Assembly: GCA_020434085.1 (NCBI GenBank)
Contig: JAGRBM010000294.1
Location: forward strand, 1-13,723
Direction: 5' to 3'
Source: Chrysiogenia bacterium
Lineage (GTDB): Bacteria; JAGRBM01
DNA: 13,723 nucleotides
Every line of letters begins with the position of its first letter. The stretch's first letter is position 1. The translations under genes were made by a program, and so were the position numbers. The notes under the pieces are model-generated. The model did not search any database. It was not told the origin of the DNA and was given only the letters and a program-made list of their open reading frames with translations. Positions 1 through 6,324 of this stretch are shown here, piece after piece.

Positions 1-727
1 CCTCGGCGTCGTCCTTGATAGTTTCGAGTTCGCCCAGCAGCTTGTCTGGAATCGTGGCGCCGCACATGCTGGTGAAGCGCTTGATCTGGTCGACGTTCAG
101 GATCGGCATGATGCCGGGCACGATGGGAACCTCGATGCCGAGTTCCTTTGTCTTCGGGAGAAAATCCCAGAAGGCCTGGTTGTTGAAAAAGAGCTGGCTC
201 ACCAGGAACTGTGCGCCGGCATCGACCTTTTCCTTGAGGTGCCTCAAATCGTCGGCGGGGCTGGTGGCTTCCTGATGGGTCTCGGGATAGCAGGCGCCGC
301 CGATGGAGAGCTTCGAGTTGGCGGCGATGAAGCCGGCCAGCTCGCTGGCGTGGGCGAAGCCGCCGGGGGCGGCCTCGAATTTCTCGGCCCCCTGGGGCGG
401 GTCGCCGCGAAGGGCCAGGACGTTCTCGATCCCGGCAGCTTCAAGCTGACCCAGGATCTCGCCGATCTCGTCCTTGGTGTGCCCCACGCAGGTGAGGTGG
501 GCCATGGCGGTCAGGCCGGTCTGCTGCTGGATGCGGCGAACGATTTCGAGGGTCTGGGTGCGGGTGGAGCCCCCGGCCCCGTAGGTGACCGAGACATAGG
601 CGGGGCGCAGCCCCTCAAGGGCGGCGACGGTCTCGAACAGATTTTCCTCGCCCTGGGGCGTCTTGGGCGGAAAATATTCGAAGGAAAAGCACGGGGTTCC
701 CCGGCCGAGAAGATCTGGAATTCGCAT
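1..727 (-). CDS. metF: 5,10-methylenetetrahydrofolate reductase (partial, C-terminus outside window)
   Basis: MetF reduces 5,10-methylene-THF to 5-methyl-THF with FAD and NAD(P)H, supplying the methyl group for methionine synthesis in the cytoplasm. Reading leftward from an ATG at 727, the frame stays open to the window edge for 242 codons. The family usually has about 290-300 residues, so roughly the last 50-60 are missing. Visible signatures are the N-terminal FSFEYFPPKT with the conserved Glu (residue 17), SVTYGAGGST, HLTCVGHT, the flavin/folate-site ALRGDPPQG, SIGGACYPETH, SQLFFNN and VPGIMPI. An AGGGA-type ribosome site lies just upstream of the ATG. It is transcribed divergently from the inositol-phosphate synthase gene. 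I saw no convincing SAM or SAH riboswitch in its short leader and no strong promoter on this strand. Confidence 0.95.
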   Translation of the reverse strand, partial: MRIPDLLGRGTPCFSFEYFPPKTPQGEENLFETVAALEGLRPAYVSVTYGAGGSTRTQTLEIVRRIQQQTGLTAMAHLTCVGHTKDEIGEILGQLEAAGIENVLALRGDPPQGAEKFEAAPGGFAHASELAGFIAANSKLSIGGACYPETHQEATSPADDLRHLKEKVDAGAQFLVSQLFFNNQAFWDFLPKTKELGIEVPIVPGIMPILNVDQIKRFTSMCGATIPDKLLGELETIKDDAE

Positions 728-863
728 GGTCCCTGCCTGTGCGCGCCGCGCCCGGACGTGCCGGACTGTGGAAAAACCTGATTGGCGCGGGCCCCCGATT
801 GATTGCCCTTTCCGGCCCCGGAAGCAAGGGGGCGCCCGGGCTTTTCCCCGGCGCCGAACTTCC

Positions 864-892
864 TTGACAGCCGCTGGGGGCAGGGGTATACG
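864..892 (+). promoter_or_regulatory. sigma70-type promoter for the inositol-phosphate synthase gene
   Basis: A perfect -35 hexamer TTGACA (864-869) is separated by 17 bases from TATACG (887-892), which matches the -10 consensus at 4 of 6 positions. Transcription would begin near 898-900, giving a leader of about 85 bases before the ATG at 985. Seen directly in sequence; promoter activity is inferred. Confidence 0.7.
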
Positions 893-902
893 AAGGGCCC
901 TT
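893..902. promoter_or_regulatory. perfect palindrome at the predicted transcription start (possible operator)
   Basis: AAGGGCCCTT is a perfect 10-base palindrome immediately downstream of the -10 hexamer and spanning the predicted start of transcription. The position suits a repressor site, but it is short and could be chance in GC-rich DNA. Confidence 0.25.
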
Positions 903-911
903 ATGTGGCGG

Positions 912-937
912 AAACCTCGAACTTTTCGGGGTTTTTT
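912..937 (+). terminator. terminator-like hairpin inside the 5' leader (possible attenuator)
   Basis: AAACCTCGAA (912-921) pairs with TTCGGGGTTT (925-934) through 10 base pairs including one G-U. The loop is three bases, and further T residues follow to 937. It lies about 14 bases downstream of the predicted transcription start and about 50 bases before the start codon. No upstream rightward gene exists for it to terminate, so leader attenuation is the simplest reading. The sequence CCTCGA of the 5' arm recurs at 964-969 next to the ribosome site, which allows an alternative pairing with the 3' arm. Confidence 0.45.
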
Positions 938-984
938 GCGATTTCCAAATTCCGATTCCTAACCCTCGAGGCAAAAAAGAAATC

Positions 985-2463
985 ATGGCCAAGACAACGA
1001 AGAAGGCTGCCAAAAAGACAGCACCCAAGACCAAGAAGGCGGCCCCCAAGAAGACCGCAGCGAAAAAGGCGCCCGCCAAAAAGGCACCTGCGAAGAAGGC
1101 AGCCAAGAAGAGCCCGGCTCCGGCCGGCGATCAGGCACTTATCCGCAAGCTCAAGAGCAACGCCGCCGCCGAGCGCAAGAAGCTCGGCCGCCTGGGCATC
1201 CTCATGGTCGGCGTCAACGGCGCCATTGCCACCACGGTTCGTGTGGGTATCGAGCTCTTCAAGAAGGGTCTCTATCCGGTTGACGAACGACAGGGCATGC
1301 TCGCCGAGACCGGCACCATCCGCGTCGGCGCCCGCGATACCTACACCAACATCAAGGACATCGTTCCCGTCGCTGATTTCAAGGACATGGTCGTGGGCGG
1401 CTGGGACATCAACAAGATGGACGCCTACCAGGCCGCGCGTTTCGCGAACGTGCTCGACCCCGCTCTCATCGACAAGGTGAAGAAAGAGCTCTCCGGCAAG
1501 AAGGCGATGCCCGGCTACTTCGACAAGGGCTACATCATGAATCTCGACGCAGAGATTCAGATCAAGGCCAAGACCAAGTGGGATGCGGCCAAGCAGATCA
1601 TCAAGGACATTGAGAAGTTCAAGAAGGACAACCGCTGCGACCGTTGCGTCGTTCTTTATGTCGGTTCGACCGAGCGCTACCACGGTGAAGAGAAGGTCCA
1701 CACCTCCATCGCCGAGTTCGAGAAGGGTCTCAAGTCCAACCACAAGGGCATCAGCCCGGGCATGATGTATGCCTACGCCGCGCTCACCACCGGCAGCGCC
1801 CATCACAACTTCTCGCCCTCGCTCTGCTGCGAGACCCCGGCGCTTCGTGAGCTTGCCCGCAAGAACGGCGTGCCCTTCTCCGGCAACGACGGCAAGACCG
1901 GCCAGACCTGGTTCAAGAGCGTCGTGATGCCCGGCTTCAAGGGCAAGGAACTCAACGTCCAGGGCTGGGCCTCCAACAACTGGATTGGCAACAAGGACGG
2001 TCTCGTCCTCGACGAGCCCGGCAGCTTCGAGACCAAGAAGCGCAGCAAGCAGAACCAGGCCGAGAACATTCTCGGCTACGGCATCGAGCAGCCCGTGCTC
2101 ATCAGCTACTACAAGATCGCCGGTGACGAGAAACACGCGCTGGACCGCATCGATTTCCAGGGCTTCCTCGGTTACCACATGATCATCGACGTCTCCTTCT
2201 TCTGCCGCGATTCGATTCTGGCGGCGCCCATGGTCATCGACCTTGCGCGCTTCCTCGATTTCGCCAAGCGCCGCAACATGGCCGGCGTGCAGGAGTGGCT
2301 CTCGCTCTACTCCAAGAGCCCCGTGCCCGCGCCGGGCACCACGGTGGAGCACGACTTCTTCGTCCAGCGCGAGAAGTTCGAGAACACCATCCGTCACCTG
2401 GTGGGCGCGCCGCTCATCACCCACCTGGGGCAGGAACACTGGGCACGCGCGCAGGAAGCCTGA
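985..2463 (+). CDS. ino1: myo-inositol-1(3)-phosphate synthase with histone-H1-like basic N-terminal tail
   Basis: This enzyme converts glucose 6-phosphate to inositol phosphate with NAD, the first step toward inositol, inositol lipids or inositol solutes. The 492-residue product has two parts. Residues 1-47 are a Lys/Ala/Pro/Thr tail (18 Lys in the first 42) with KK pairs every five residues from 22 to 38. The remainder is the enzyme: Rossmann motif GVNGAIATT (76-84), RVGARDTYTNI, SPGMMYAYAAL, the phosphate/catalytic motif SGNDGKTGQT (299-308), NNWIGNKDG (331-339) and the lysine-containing YYKIAGDEKHALDRIDF (375-391). The core alone, about 440 residues, has normal family length. The next Met in frame (residue 74) lies inside the first Rossmann strand, so the ATG at 985 is needed and the tail is translated with the enzyme. 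The ribosome site is weak or distant (GAGG at 968-971). It is monocistronic between its own promoter and a strong terminator. The tail could bind nucleic acid or polyphosphate (inference). Confidence 0.92.
   Translation: MAKTTKKAAKKTAPKTKKAAPKKTAAKKAPAKKAPAKKAAKKSPAPAGDQALIRKLKSNAAAERKKLGRLGILMVGVNGAIATTVRVGIELFKKGLYPVDERQGMLAETGTIRVGARDTYTNIKDIVPVADFKDMVVGGWDINKMDAYQAARFANVLDPALIDKVKKELSGKKAMPGYFDKGYIMNLDAEIQIKAKTKWDAAKQIIKDIEKFKKDNRCDRCVVLYVGSTERYHGEEKVHTSIAEFEKGLKSNHKGISPGMMYAYAALTTGSAHHNFSPSLCCETPALRELARKNGVPFSGNDGKTGQTWFKSVVMPGFKGKELNVQGWASNNWIGNKDGLVLDEPGSFETKKRSKQNQAENILGYGIEQPVLISYYKIAGDEKHALDRIDFQGFLGYHMIIDVSFFCRDSILAAPMVIDLARFLDFAKRRNMAGVQEWLSLYSKSPVPAPGTTVEHDFFVQREKFENTIRHLVGAPLITHLGQEHWARAQEA
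1048..1104 (+). repeat. 15-base in-frame repeats encoding the KKxxA units of the basic tail
   Basis: Codons 22-40 are three consecutive 15-base units plus a 12-base partial one, encoding KKTAA, KKAPA, KKAPA and KKAA. Synonymous differences between units (AAG/AAA for Lys, GCG/GCA/GCC for Ala) show an older rather than a fresh duplication. Such units can expand or contract by slippage. Confidence 0.7.
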
Positions 2464-2485
2464 CGCGCAACCACACATCGCATAC

Positions 2486-2521
2486 AAAAGACGCGGGCCA
2501 CATGGTCCGCGTCTTTTTTTT
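2486..2521 (+). terminator. strong intrinsic terminator after the inositol-phosphate synthase gene
   Basis: A near-perfect inverted repeat of 14 bases per arm (one G-U pair) starts AAAAGACGCGG and ends CCGCGTCTTTT around the loop ACAT. It runs into eight T residues. It begins 22 bases after the stop codon. The A-run on the left arm means it could also act on leftward transcripts. Confidence 0.9.
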
Positions 2522-2576
2522 GTGCCTTCTTTTCCTGCGCTCCCTCAAGACTCTGTGGCAAAATGCCTTTTCAGCC

Positions 2577-2605
2577 TTGCCCCGCAGGGGGGTGGTCCGT
2601 AGAAT
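2577..2605 (+). promoter_or_regulatory. promoter for the CrtC-like/kinase/DUF6285 unit
   Basis: TTGCCC (2577-2582) and TAGAAT (2600-2605, 5 of 6 consensus bases) are spaced by exactly 17 bases. This lies just beyond the upstream terminator and about 50 bases before the start codon at 2655. Sequence match only. Confidence 0.5.
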
Positions 2606-2654
2606 CGGCGCTGAAAATGACGAGCGCGTCAGCGACGCGGGGAGGACGGGGAAG

Positions 2655-3677
2655 ATGAAGCTGCGCCTGGAACCACAGGACGAGTACATGCATCCGCTCG
2701 AGGAAGCCAAGAACTTCAACGAGAGCATGTATTTCAATGTCTACGATTCACAAAGCAAGGTCGGCGGGTTCTTCCGCCTGGGCAACCGCGCCAACGAGGG
2801 CTACGCGGAGATGACCACGTGCCTCTACCTGCCCGACGGGCGGGTGGCCTTCATGTACCAGCGCCCCTCGATCAAGGACAACGATTCCTTTAATGCGGGC
2901 GGCATGAAATTCGAGGTGGTCGAGCCCTTCAAGGCGCTCAAGGTGAGCTACAAGGGCAAGGTCGTCACACTCGACAACCCGCTCGACATGGCCGAGCCGC
3001 GCAAGGCCTTCAAGGAAAACCCCTGGACCGACTGCGAGGTGACACTCGATTACTCGGGGCTCTCCCCGATGTACGGCGGCGAACCCGAGAGCGAAGCGGG
3101 CGAGCGCCTTGTTGAGCCCAACCCCGATGAGGGCGGCTTCGCCCGTGGCCACTACGAGCAGCACGTTGCCGCCAAAGGCACCATCAAGGTCGGTGACCAG
3201 AGCTGGGAGATCAGCGGCCACGGGCTGCGCGATCACAGTTGGGGCCCGCGCTTCTGGCAGAGCCCGTGGTGGTATCGCTGGCTCACCATCAACTTCGGCG
3301 ACGATTTCGGCGGCATGGTTACCATCGTGACGAGCCGCGACGGCTCCCAGCGCATCGGCGGCATGATCTTCCAGGAAGGCCGCTACGACCTCATCAAGGA
3401 AGCCACGATCGAAACAACCTGGACCGGCGGCGACATGTACCACGAGGCGATGGTCGCCAGGGTGAAAACCGAAAAGGGCGAAGACTTCGAAATTACCGGC
3501 AAGGTGCTCAACCTGATTCCGCTGCGCAACCGGCGCAAGGATGAAAAGGGCGAAGACCTGATGACCCGCATTTCCGAAGGACTGACCGAGTTCCGCTGCC
3601 GCGACAAGGTCGGCTACGGGTGGTCGGAATACCTCGACCAGATCGTGGACAACCGCCCGGTGGGGGCCGCCTCTTGA
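2655..3677 (+). CDS. CrtC/AttH-like lipocalin-fold protein (DUF7065-DUF7064 type)
   Basis: A 340-residue soluble protein without signal peptide or membrane segment. The N-terminal half carries NFNESMYFNVYD (20-31), GGFFRLGNRANEGYAEMT (37-54) and LYLPDGRVAF. The C-terminal half carries GFARGHYEQH (161-170) and the hallmark GHGLRDHSWGPR (188-199). The RDHSWG.R motif is typical of the hydroxyneurosporene hydratase (CrtC)/AttH superfamily, beta-barrel proteins acting on or binding hydrophobic ligands. The pattern matches the DUF7065/DUF7064 pair as I recall it. The reaction is unknown. The start is fixed by GGAGG at 2641-2645, nine bases before the ATG. A longer upstream open frame crosses the terminator and is rejected. 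The stop overlaps the TTG start of the kinase gene, so the two are probably made together and may share a substrate such as a long-chain acyl or isoprenoid compound (inference). Confidence 0.82.
   Translation: MKLRLEPQDEYMHPLEEAKNFNESMYFNVYDSQSKVGGFFRLGNRANEGYAEMTTCLYLPDGRVAFMYQRPSIKDNDSFNAGGMKFEVVEPFKALKVSYKGKVVTLDNPLDMAEPRKAFKENPWTDCEVTLDYSGLSPMYGGEPESEAGERLVEPNPDEGGFARGHYEQHVAAKGTIKVGDQSWEISGHGLRDHSWGPRFWQSPWWYRWLTINFGDDFGGMVTIVTSRDGSQRIGGMIFQEGRYDLIKEATIETTWTGGDMYHEAMVARVKTEKGEDFEITGKVLNLIPLRNRRKDEKGEDLMTRISEGLTEFRCRDKVGYGWSEYLDQIVDNRPVGAAS
3659..3666 (+). promoter_or_regulatory. ribosome site deciding the TTG start of the kinase gene
   Basis: GGTGGGGG lies seven bases before the TTG at 3674, inside the end of the preceding gene. 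Together with the TTGA overlap of start and stop it supports a TTG start and translational coupling. Confidence 0.5.
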
Positions 3678-4672
3678 GCAAGTTTTCCCCGGCTGAGCTC
3701 TCCGCGTTTCTTGAAGAAGCGGCGCGCGCGCATTTCGAGGGCGAGGTCATCATCGAAGACCTCAAGCCGCTCTCGGGCGGCGCCTCGCAGGAGATGTGGT
3801 CCTTCGTGGCCATTGTCGGCGGCGACCCGCGCCCGTGCATCCTGCGCCGCGACTCGGCGGCCAGCGCGCTGGGCATCTCGCGGGCGACCGAATACGAGCT
3901 CCTCTCGCTTGCCGACAAGGGCGGCGTGCCCGTGCCGCGCCCGCTTTTCTTCATGGGCAAGGAAGCCGGCGGCCCCGGCTACGTGATGGACCGGCTCGAA
4001 GGGCAGACGATTCCGCGCAAGATCCTGCGCGACGAAGAGTTCAAGCCCGCACTCCCGAAACTCGCCGCCCAGTGCGGCGAGGCGCTGGCGAAGATCCATG
4101 CGCTCGATGTCACGGGACTCGAAGGGCTCACCAGGGTGCCTGAGGGAAAGACCCCCGCCGCCCACGCGATTGCGATGCAGCGGCAGGTTTATGAGTCCCT
4201 CGGCGAAGCGCACCCCACGTTCGAGCTGGCGTTGCGCTGGCTTGAGCAGCACCAGCCCGAGGACTCGCGCCGCGCGCTCGTGCACGGCGACTTTCGCAAC
4301 GGCAACCTGATGATCGATGGTAGCGGCCTCGTGGCCGTGCTCGACTGGGAGCTCGCGCACCTGGGCGATCCGATGGAGGATCTGGGCTGGCTGTGCGTGA
4401 AGAGCTGGCGCTTTGGCGTGAGTGACAAACCGGCTGGCGGCTTTGGTTCCTACGCCGAGCTCTTCGAGAGCTACGAGCAGCACGCGGGCGTGAAGGTCGA
4501 TCCCTCGCTCGTGCGTTTCTGGGAAATCTACGGCAACCTCAAGTGGGGCGTGATCTGCATGCTGCAGGCCAGCTTCCACCTGCGCAAGCTGCGCCGCTCG
4601 GTCGAGCTGGCGGCCCTTGGCCGCCGCGTCTGCGAGATGGAATGGGACCTGCTCGAAATGCTGGAGAAGTAG
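3674..4672 (+). CDS. APH-fold phosphotransferase, LvaA/ACAD10-like small-molecule or acyl-CoA kinase
   Basis: The product (332 residues from TTG) is an aminoglycoside-phosphotransferase-fold kinase. Visible parts are the nucleotide loop LSGGASQEMWSF (33-44), CILRRD (55-60) with Arg at the usual Lys position as often seen in this subfamily, VPVPRPLF (85-92), the catalytic loop VHGDFRNGN (203-211; Asp206, Asn211) and the metal-binding LDWELAHLGDP (223-233). These signatures are nearer to the kinase part of ACAD10/ACAD11 and LvaA, which phosphorylate 4-hydroxyacyl-CoA, than to drug-resistance enzymes. The downstream DUF6285 gene strengthens that reading. No acyl-CoA dehydrogenase, which normally removes the phosphate, is in the window. 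The start was chosen because TTG overlaps the upstream stop in TTGA after a G-rich ribosome site; an ATG at 3620 would overlap the previous gene by 58 bases. The exact substrate cannot be told from the sequence. Confidence 0.85.
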   Translation: MSKFSPAELSAFLEEAARAHFEGEVIIEDLKPLSGGASQEMWSFVAIVGGDPRPCILRRDSAASALGISRATEYELLSLADKGGVPVPRPLFFMGKEAGGPGYVMDRLEGQTIPRKILRDEEFKPALPKLAAQCGEALAKIHALDVTGLEGLTRVPEGKTPAAHAIAMQRQVYESLGEAHPTFELALRWLEQHQPEDSRRALVHGDFRNGNLMIDGSGLVAVLDWELAHLGDPMEDLGWLCVKSWRFGVSDKPAGGFGSYAELFESYEQHAGVKVDPSLVRFWEIYGNLKWGVICMLQASFHLRKLRRSVELAALGRRVCEMEWDLLEMLEK

Positions 4673-4693
4673 CGCCGAAGGCGCGACTTTGTA

Positions 4694-4825
4694 GCCCTTC
4701 TCCCGCACTCGGGGGAAGGTGGCGCCAGAGGCGCCGGATGAGGGAAGCAGGTGCCGGCACGCAGCACCCCCTCAACCCGACTTCGCCAAGCCTGCATCGG
4801 GCAGCTCCCCCGTCAGCGGGGGAGC
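4694..4825. repeat. REP/BIME-like palindromic intergenic repeat
   Basis: Three strong hairpins are packed in about 130 bases. The first is CCTTCTCCCG/CGGGGGAAGG (4694-4717, loop CACT). The second is GGCGCC-AGA-GGCGCC (4719-4733). The third is GCTCCCCCG/CGGGGGAGC (4804-4825, loop TCAG). Between them, GGCGCCGGATGAGGG and the reverse complement of CCCTCAACCCGACTTCGCC are similar, suggesting two units in opposite orientation. This composition is familiar from dispersed repeats of many GC-rich proteobacteria (recollection). It lies inside the presumed operon between the kinase and DUF6285 genes and could stabilise or cleave the mRNA, or damp downstream expression. Confidence 0.75.
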
Positions 4826-4847
4826 GCTAAAGGGAAGGATATTTTTC

Positions 4848-5207
4848 ATGGCCCAGGACCGACCCACAGCCGACGAACTGCTCGAAGCCCTCGGAGAGTT
4901 TCTCGAAGAGAAAGTCTTCCCGAAGGTCGAGGGCGCCACGCAGTTTCACACCCGCGTTGCGATGAACGTCGTCAAAATCCTCCGCCGCGAACTGGCCGAC
5001 GCCCCGGTCTTCGACGCCGCCGAACGGGGGCGCCTGCAACGGCTTCTCTTGAGTGACGAAGCCGACCTGACAAAGCTCAACGAAGCCCTCTGCAAGGAAA
5101 TCCAGAGCGGGAGCTTCGACGAGCGCCGCTCCGAACTGATCGATCACCTCAAGGCCACCGTGCAGAACAAGCTGGAAATCGCGAATCCGAAATATCTTGG
5201 GGAATAA
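4848..5207 (+). CDS. small DUF6285-family protein, likely partner of the upstream kinase
   Basis: A 119-residue, mostly helical soluble protein. The pattern ELLEALGEFLEEKV (10-23), FHTRVAMNVVKILRREL (33-49), LNEALCKEI (78-86) and HLKATVQNKLEIANPKYL (100-117) matches DUF6285, a family usually encoded beside APH-fold phosphotransferases and acyl-CoA dehydrogenases. The small protein LvaB, needed for activity of the kinase LvaA in levulinate breakdown, has this size and position. I believe it belongs to the same family but could not check. A role as activator or subunit of the kinase is therefore likely but inferred. The ATG is chosen on AAGG at 4835-4838, nine bases upstream, just outside the palindromic repeat. 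An earlier ATG in frame at 4719 would lie within the repeat and is rejected. Its stop is only three bases from the stop of the convergent acyltransferase gene. Confidence 0.8.
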   Translation: MAQDRPTADELLEALGEFLEEKVFPKVEGATQFHTRVAMNVVKILRRELADAPVFDAAERGRLQRLLLSDEADLTKLNEALCKEIQSGSFDERRSELIDHLKATVQNKLEIANPKYLGE

Positions 5208-5210
5208 GGC

Positions 5211-6305
5211 TCAGGCCCCGCGCTCGCCCCAGACGCTCTTGCGTTCCTTGAGCAGGTCGTAGAGCAATTCCTGGATGGTCGCGCGGATGTCTTCCTTGAT
5301 GCGGTTCACTTCGATCTCGTCGGAGGGATCGCCGCCGGAGACGTCGATGGGCTGGCCGTATTTGATGTACCACTTCGTGGGAAGCGGTACCAGGCCCAGC
5401 GGCCCGGTCCACGGCCAGGTGGGGGTGACGGGCAGGTAGGGCAGGCCCACGGCGCGCGCCGAAAGGCGCAGCTTGCCGATCATGGGCATGATCTCCTCGG
5501 CGCCGACCACGGCGACGGGGATGATGGGGGCGCCGGTCTCCATGGCGATGCGCACGAAGCCGCCGCGGCCAAAGCGCTGGAGCTGGTAGCGCTGGCGGTA
5601 GTACTTGCTGATTCCCTTTTCACCTTCGGGGAAAACGCACACGACTTCATTGCGGGCGAGCAGGCGCTCGGCGTTCTCGCGTGAGCCGCGAACCAGTCCC
5701 GCGCGTGCCAGCACGGGTGCCAGGAAGGGCACCGTCATGAAGAGGTCTTCCACCAGCGAGCGGGCGTGACGGTGCTGGGGGTGTTCCTTGCGCACCGCCG
5801 CCGAGATCATCAGCGCGTCGAAGGGAAGCGTGCCCGAGTGGTTGGCCACCAGCAGGGCGCGGCCCTTGTAGGGAACATTGTCGATGCCGATTGTCTCGAC
5901 GCGCCAGTAGCGCTCATAGAGAAAATCAATGAAGCGGTCGAAGCGCTCAAGAAAGGCAGGGTCCATGCCGAAGTCGTCGACTTCGAGTGAACGGTTGGCC
6001 AGTGAGAATTGATTGAGTGCCTGCAGATAAAAGTCGGGTCGAACGAGCCGGCGCAGGCGGTTGACGCGATCGAGAATCGGGGAGAGCCCGCGGTAGCGAA
6101 CCTTGGGTGCGTGCCACTCGCCCTTGCCGTGGGCGCGCCAGTCCTTCTTGCTCGCATCGAGGGAGCGGACCAGATCGCCGCGCACCATGGTGCGGTTGCC
6201 CCGGATGTCGGTGTAGTCGAAGAGTTCCAGGAGCTCATCCTTGAGCTCGTCGAGAAGGTCCTCGACCTCGGCACCGTCTTCGCGGGGCTGGCGGGAATTG
6301 GGCAC
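5211..6305 (-). CDS. PlsC-type lysophospholipid/glycerol acyltransferase family protein
   Basis: A 364-residue membrane-associated acyltransferase that would transfer a fatty acyl group from acyl-CoA or acyl-ACP to a lysolipid or alcohol. The catalytic block is ANHSGTLPFD (154-163; His156, Asp163), the form seen in the diacylglycerol acyltransferase-like branch rather than the short HX4D of classical PlsC. It is followed by GLVRGSRENAERLL (203-216), the substrate motif VFPEGEKG (224-231) and APIIPVAVVGAEE (259-271). The first 130 residues are acidic and charged with no family I can name. The start is GTG at 6305, preceded by GAGG ten bases upstream. It lies 19 bases after the coiled-coil gene, so the two form one operon. 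Its partner suggests a role in storage-lipid or granule metabolism (inference); ordinary phospholipid synthesis is the alternative. Confidence 0.85.
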   Translation of the reverse strand: MPNSRQPREDGAEVEDLLDELKDELLELFDYTDIRGNRTMVRGDLVRSLDASKKDWRAHGKGEWHAPKVRYRGLSPILDRVNRLRRLVRPDFYLQALNQFSLANRSLEVDDFGMDPAFLERFDRFIDFLYERYWRVETIGIDNVPYKGRALLVANHSGTLPFDALMISAAVRKEHPQHRHARSLVEDLFMTVPFLAPVLARAGLVRGSRENAERLLARNEVVCVFPEGEKGISKYYRQRYQLQRFGRGGFVRIAMETGAPIIPVAVVGAEEIMPMIGKLRLSARAVGLPYLPVTPTWPWTGPLGLVPLPTKWYIKYGQPIDVSGGDPSDEIEVNRIKEDIRATIQELLYDLLKERKSVWGERGA

Positions 6306-6324
6306 TGGAGAGAGTCCTCGGTAC

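Noticed and set aside
728-860. SAM or SAH riboswitch in the metF leader
   Set aside because: I looked on the minus strand for the conserved cores and found none; the region is short and its hairpins look like generic GC-rich pairing.
985-1125. Separate small histone-like gene before the synthase
   Set aside because: There is no stop codon between the basic stretch and the enzyme core and no internal start with a ribosome site before the Rossmann strand, so it is one fused frame.
901-2487. Long minus-strand open frame (528 codons) opposite the inositol-phosphate synthase gene
   Set aside because: It mirrors the codon structure of the real gene, has no family motif or ribosome site, and runs through the terminator and leader. 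It is a GC-rich shadow frame.
2295-2654. In-frame extension of the CrtC-like gene to an upstream ATG
   Set aside because: It would overlap the end of the synthase gene and cross the terminator. The ATG at 2655 has an ideal GGAGG site and begins where family similarity begins.
3674-4672. Aminoglycoside resistance gene
   Set aside because: The fold is shared, but motifs such as LRR in place of a Lys strand and the DUF6285 neighbour point to the ACAD10/LvaA-like metabolic branch.
3614-4708. Minus-strand open frame (364 codons) opposite the kinase gene
   Set aside because: No recognisable motif; the plus strand has intact APH catalytic motifs.
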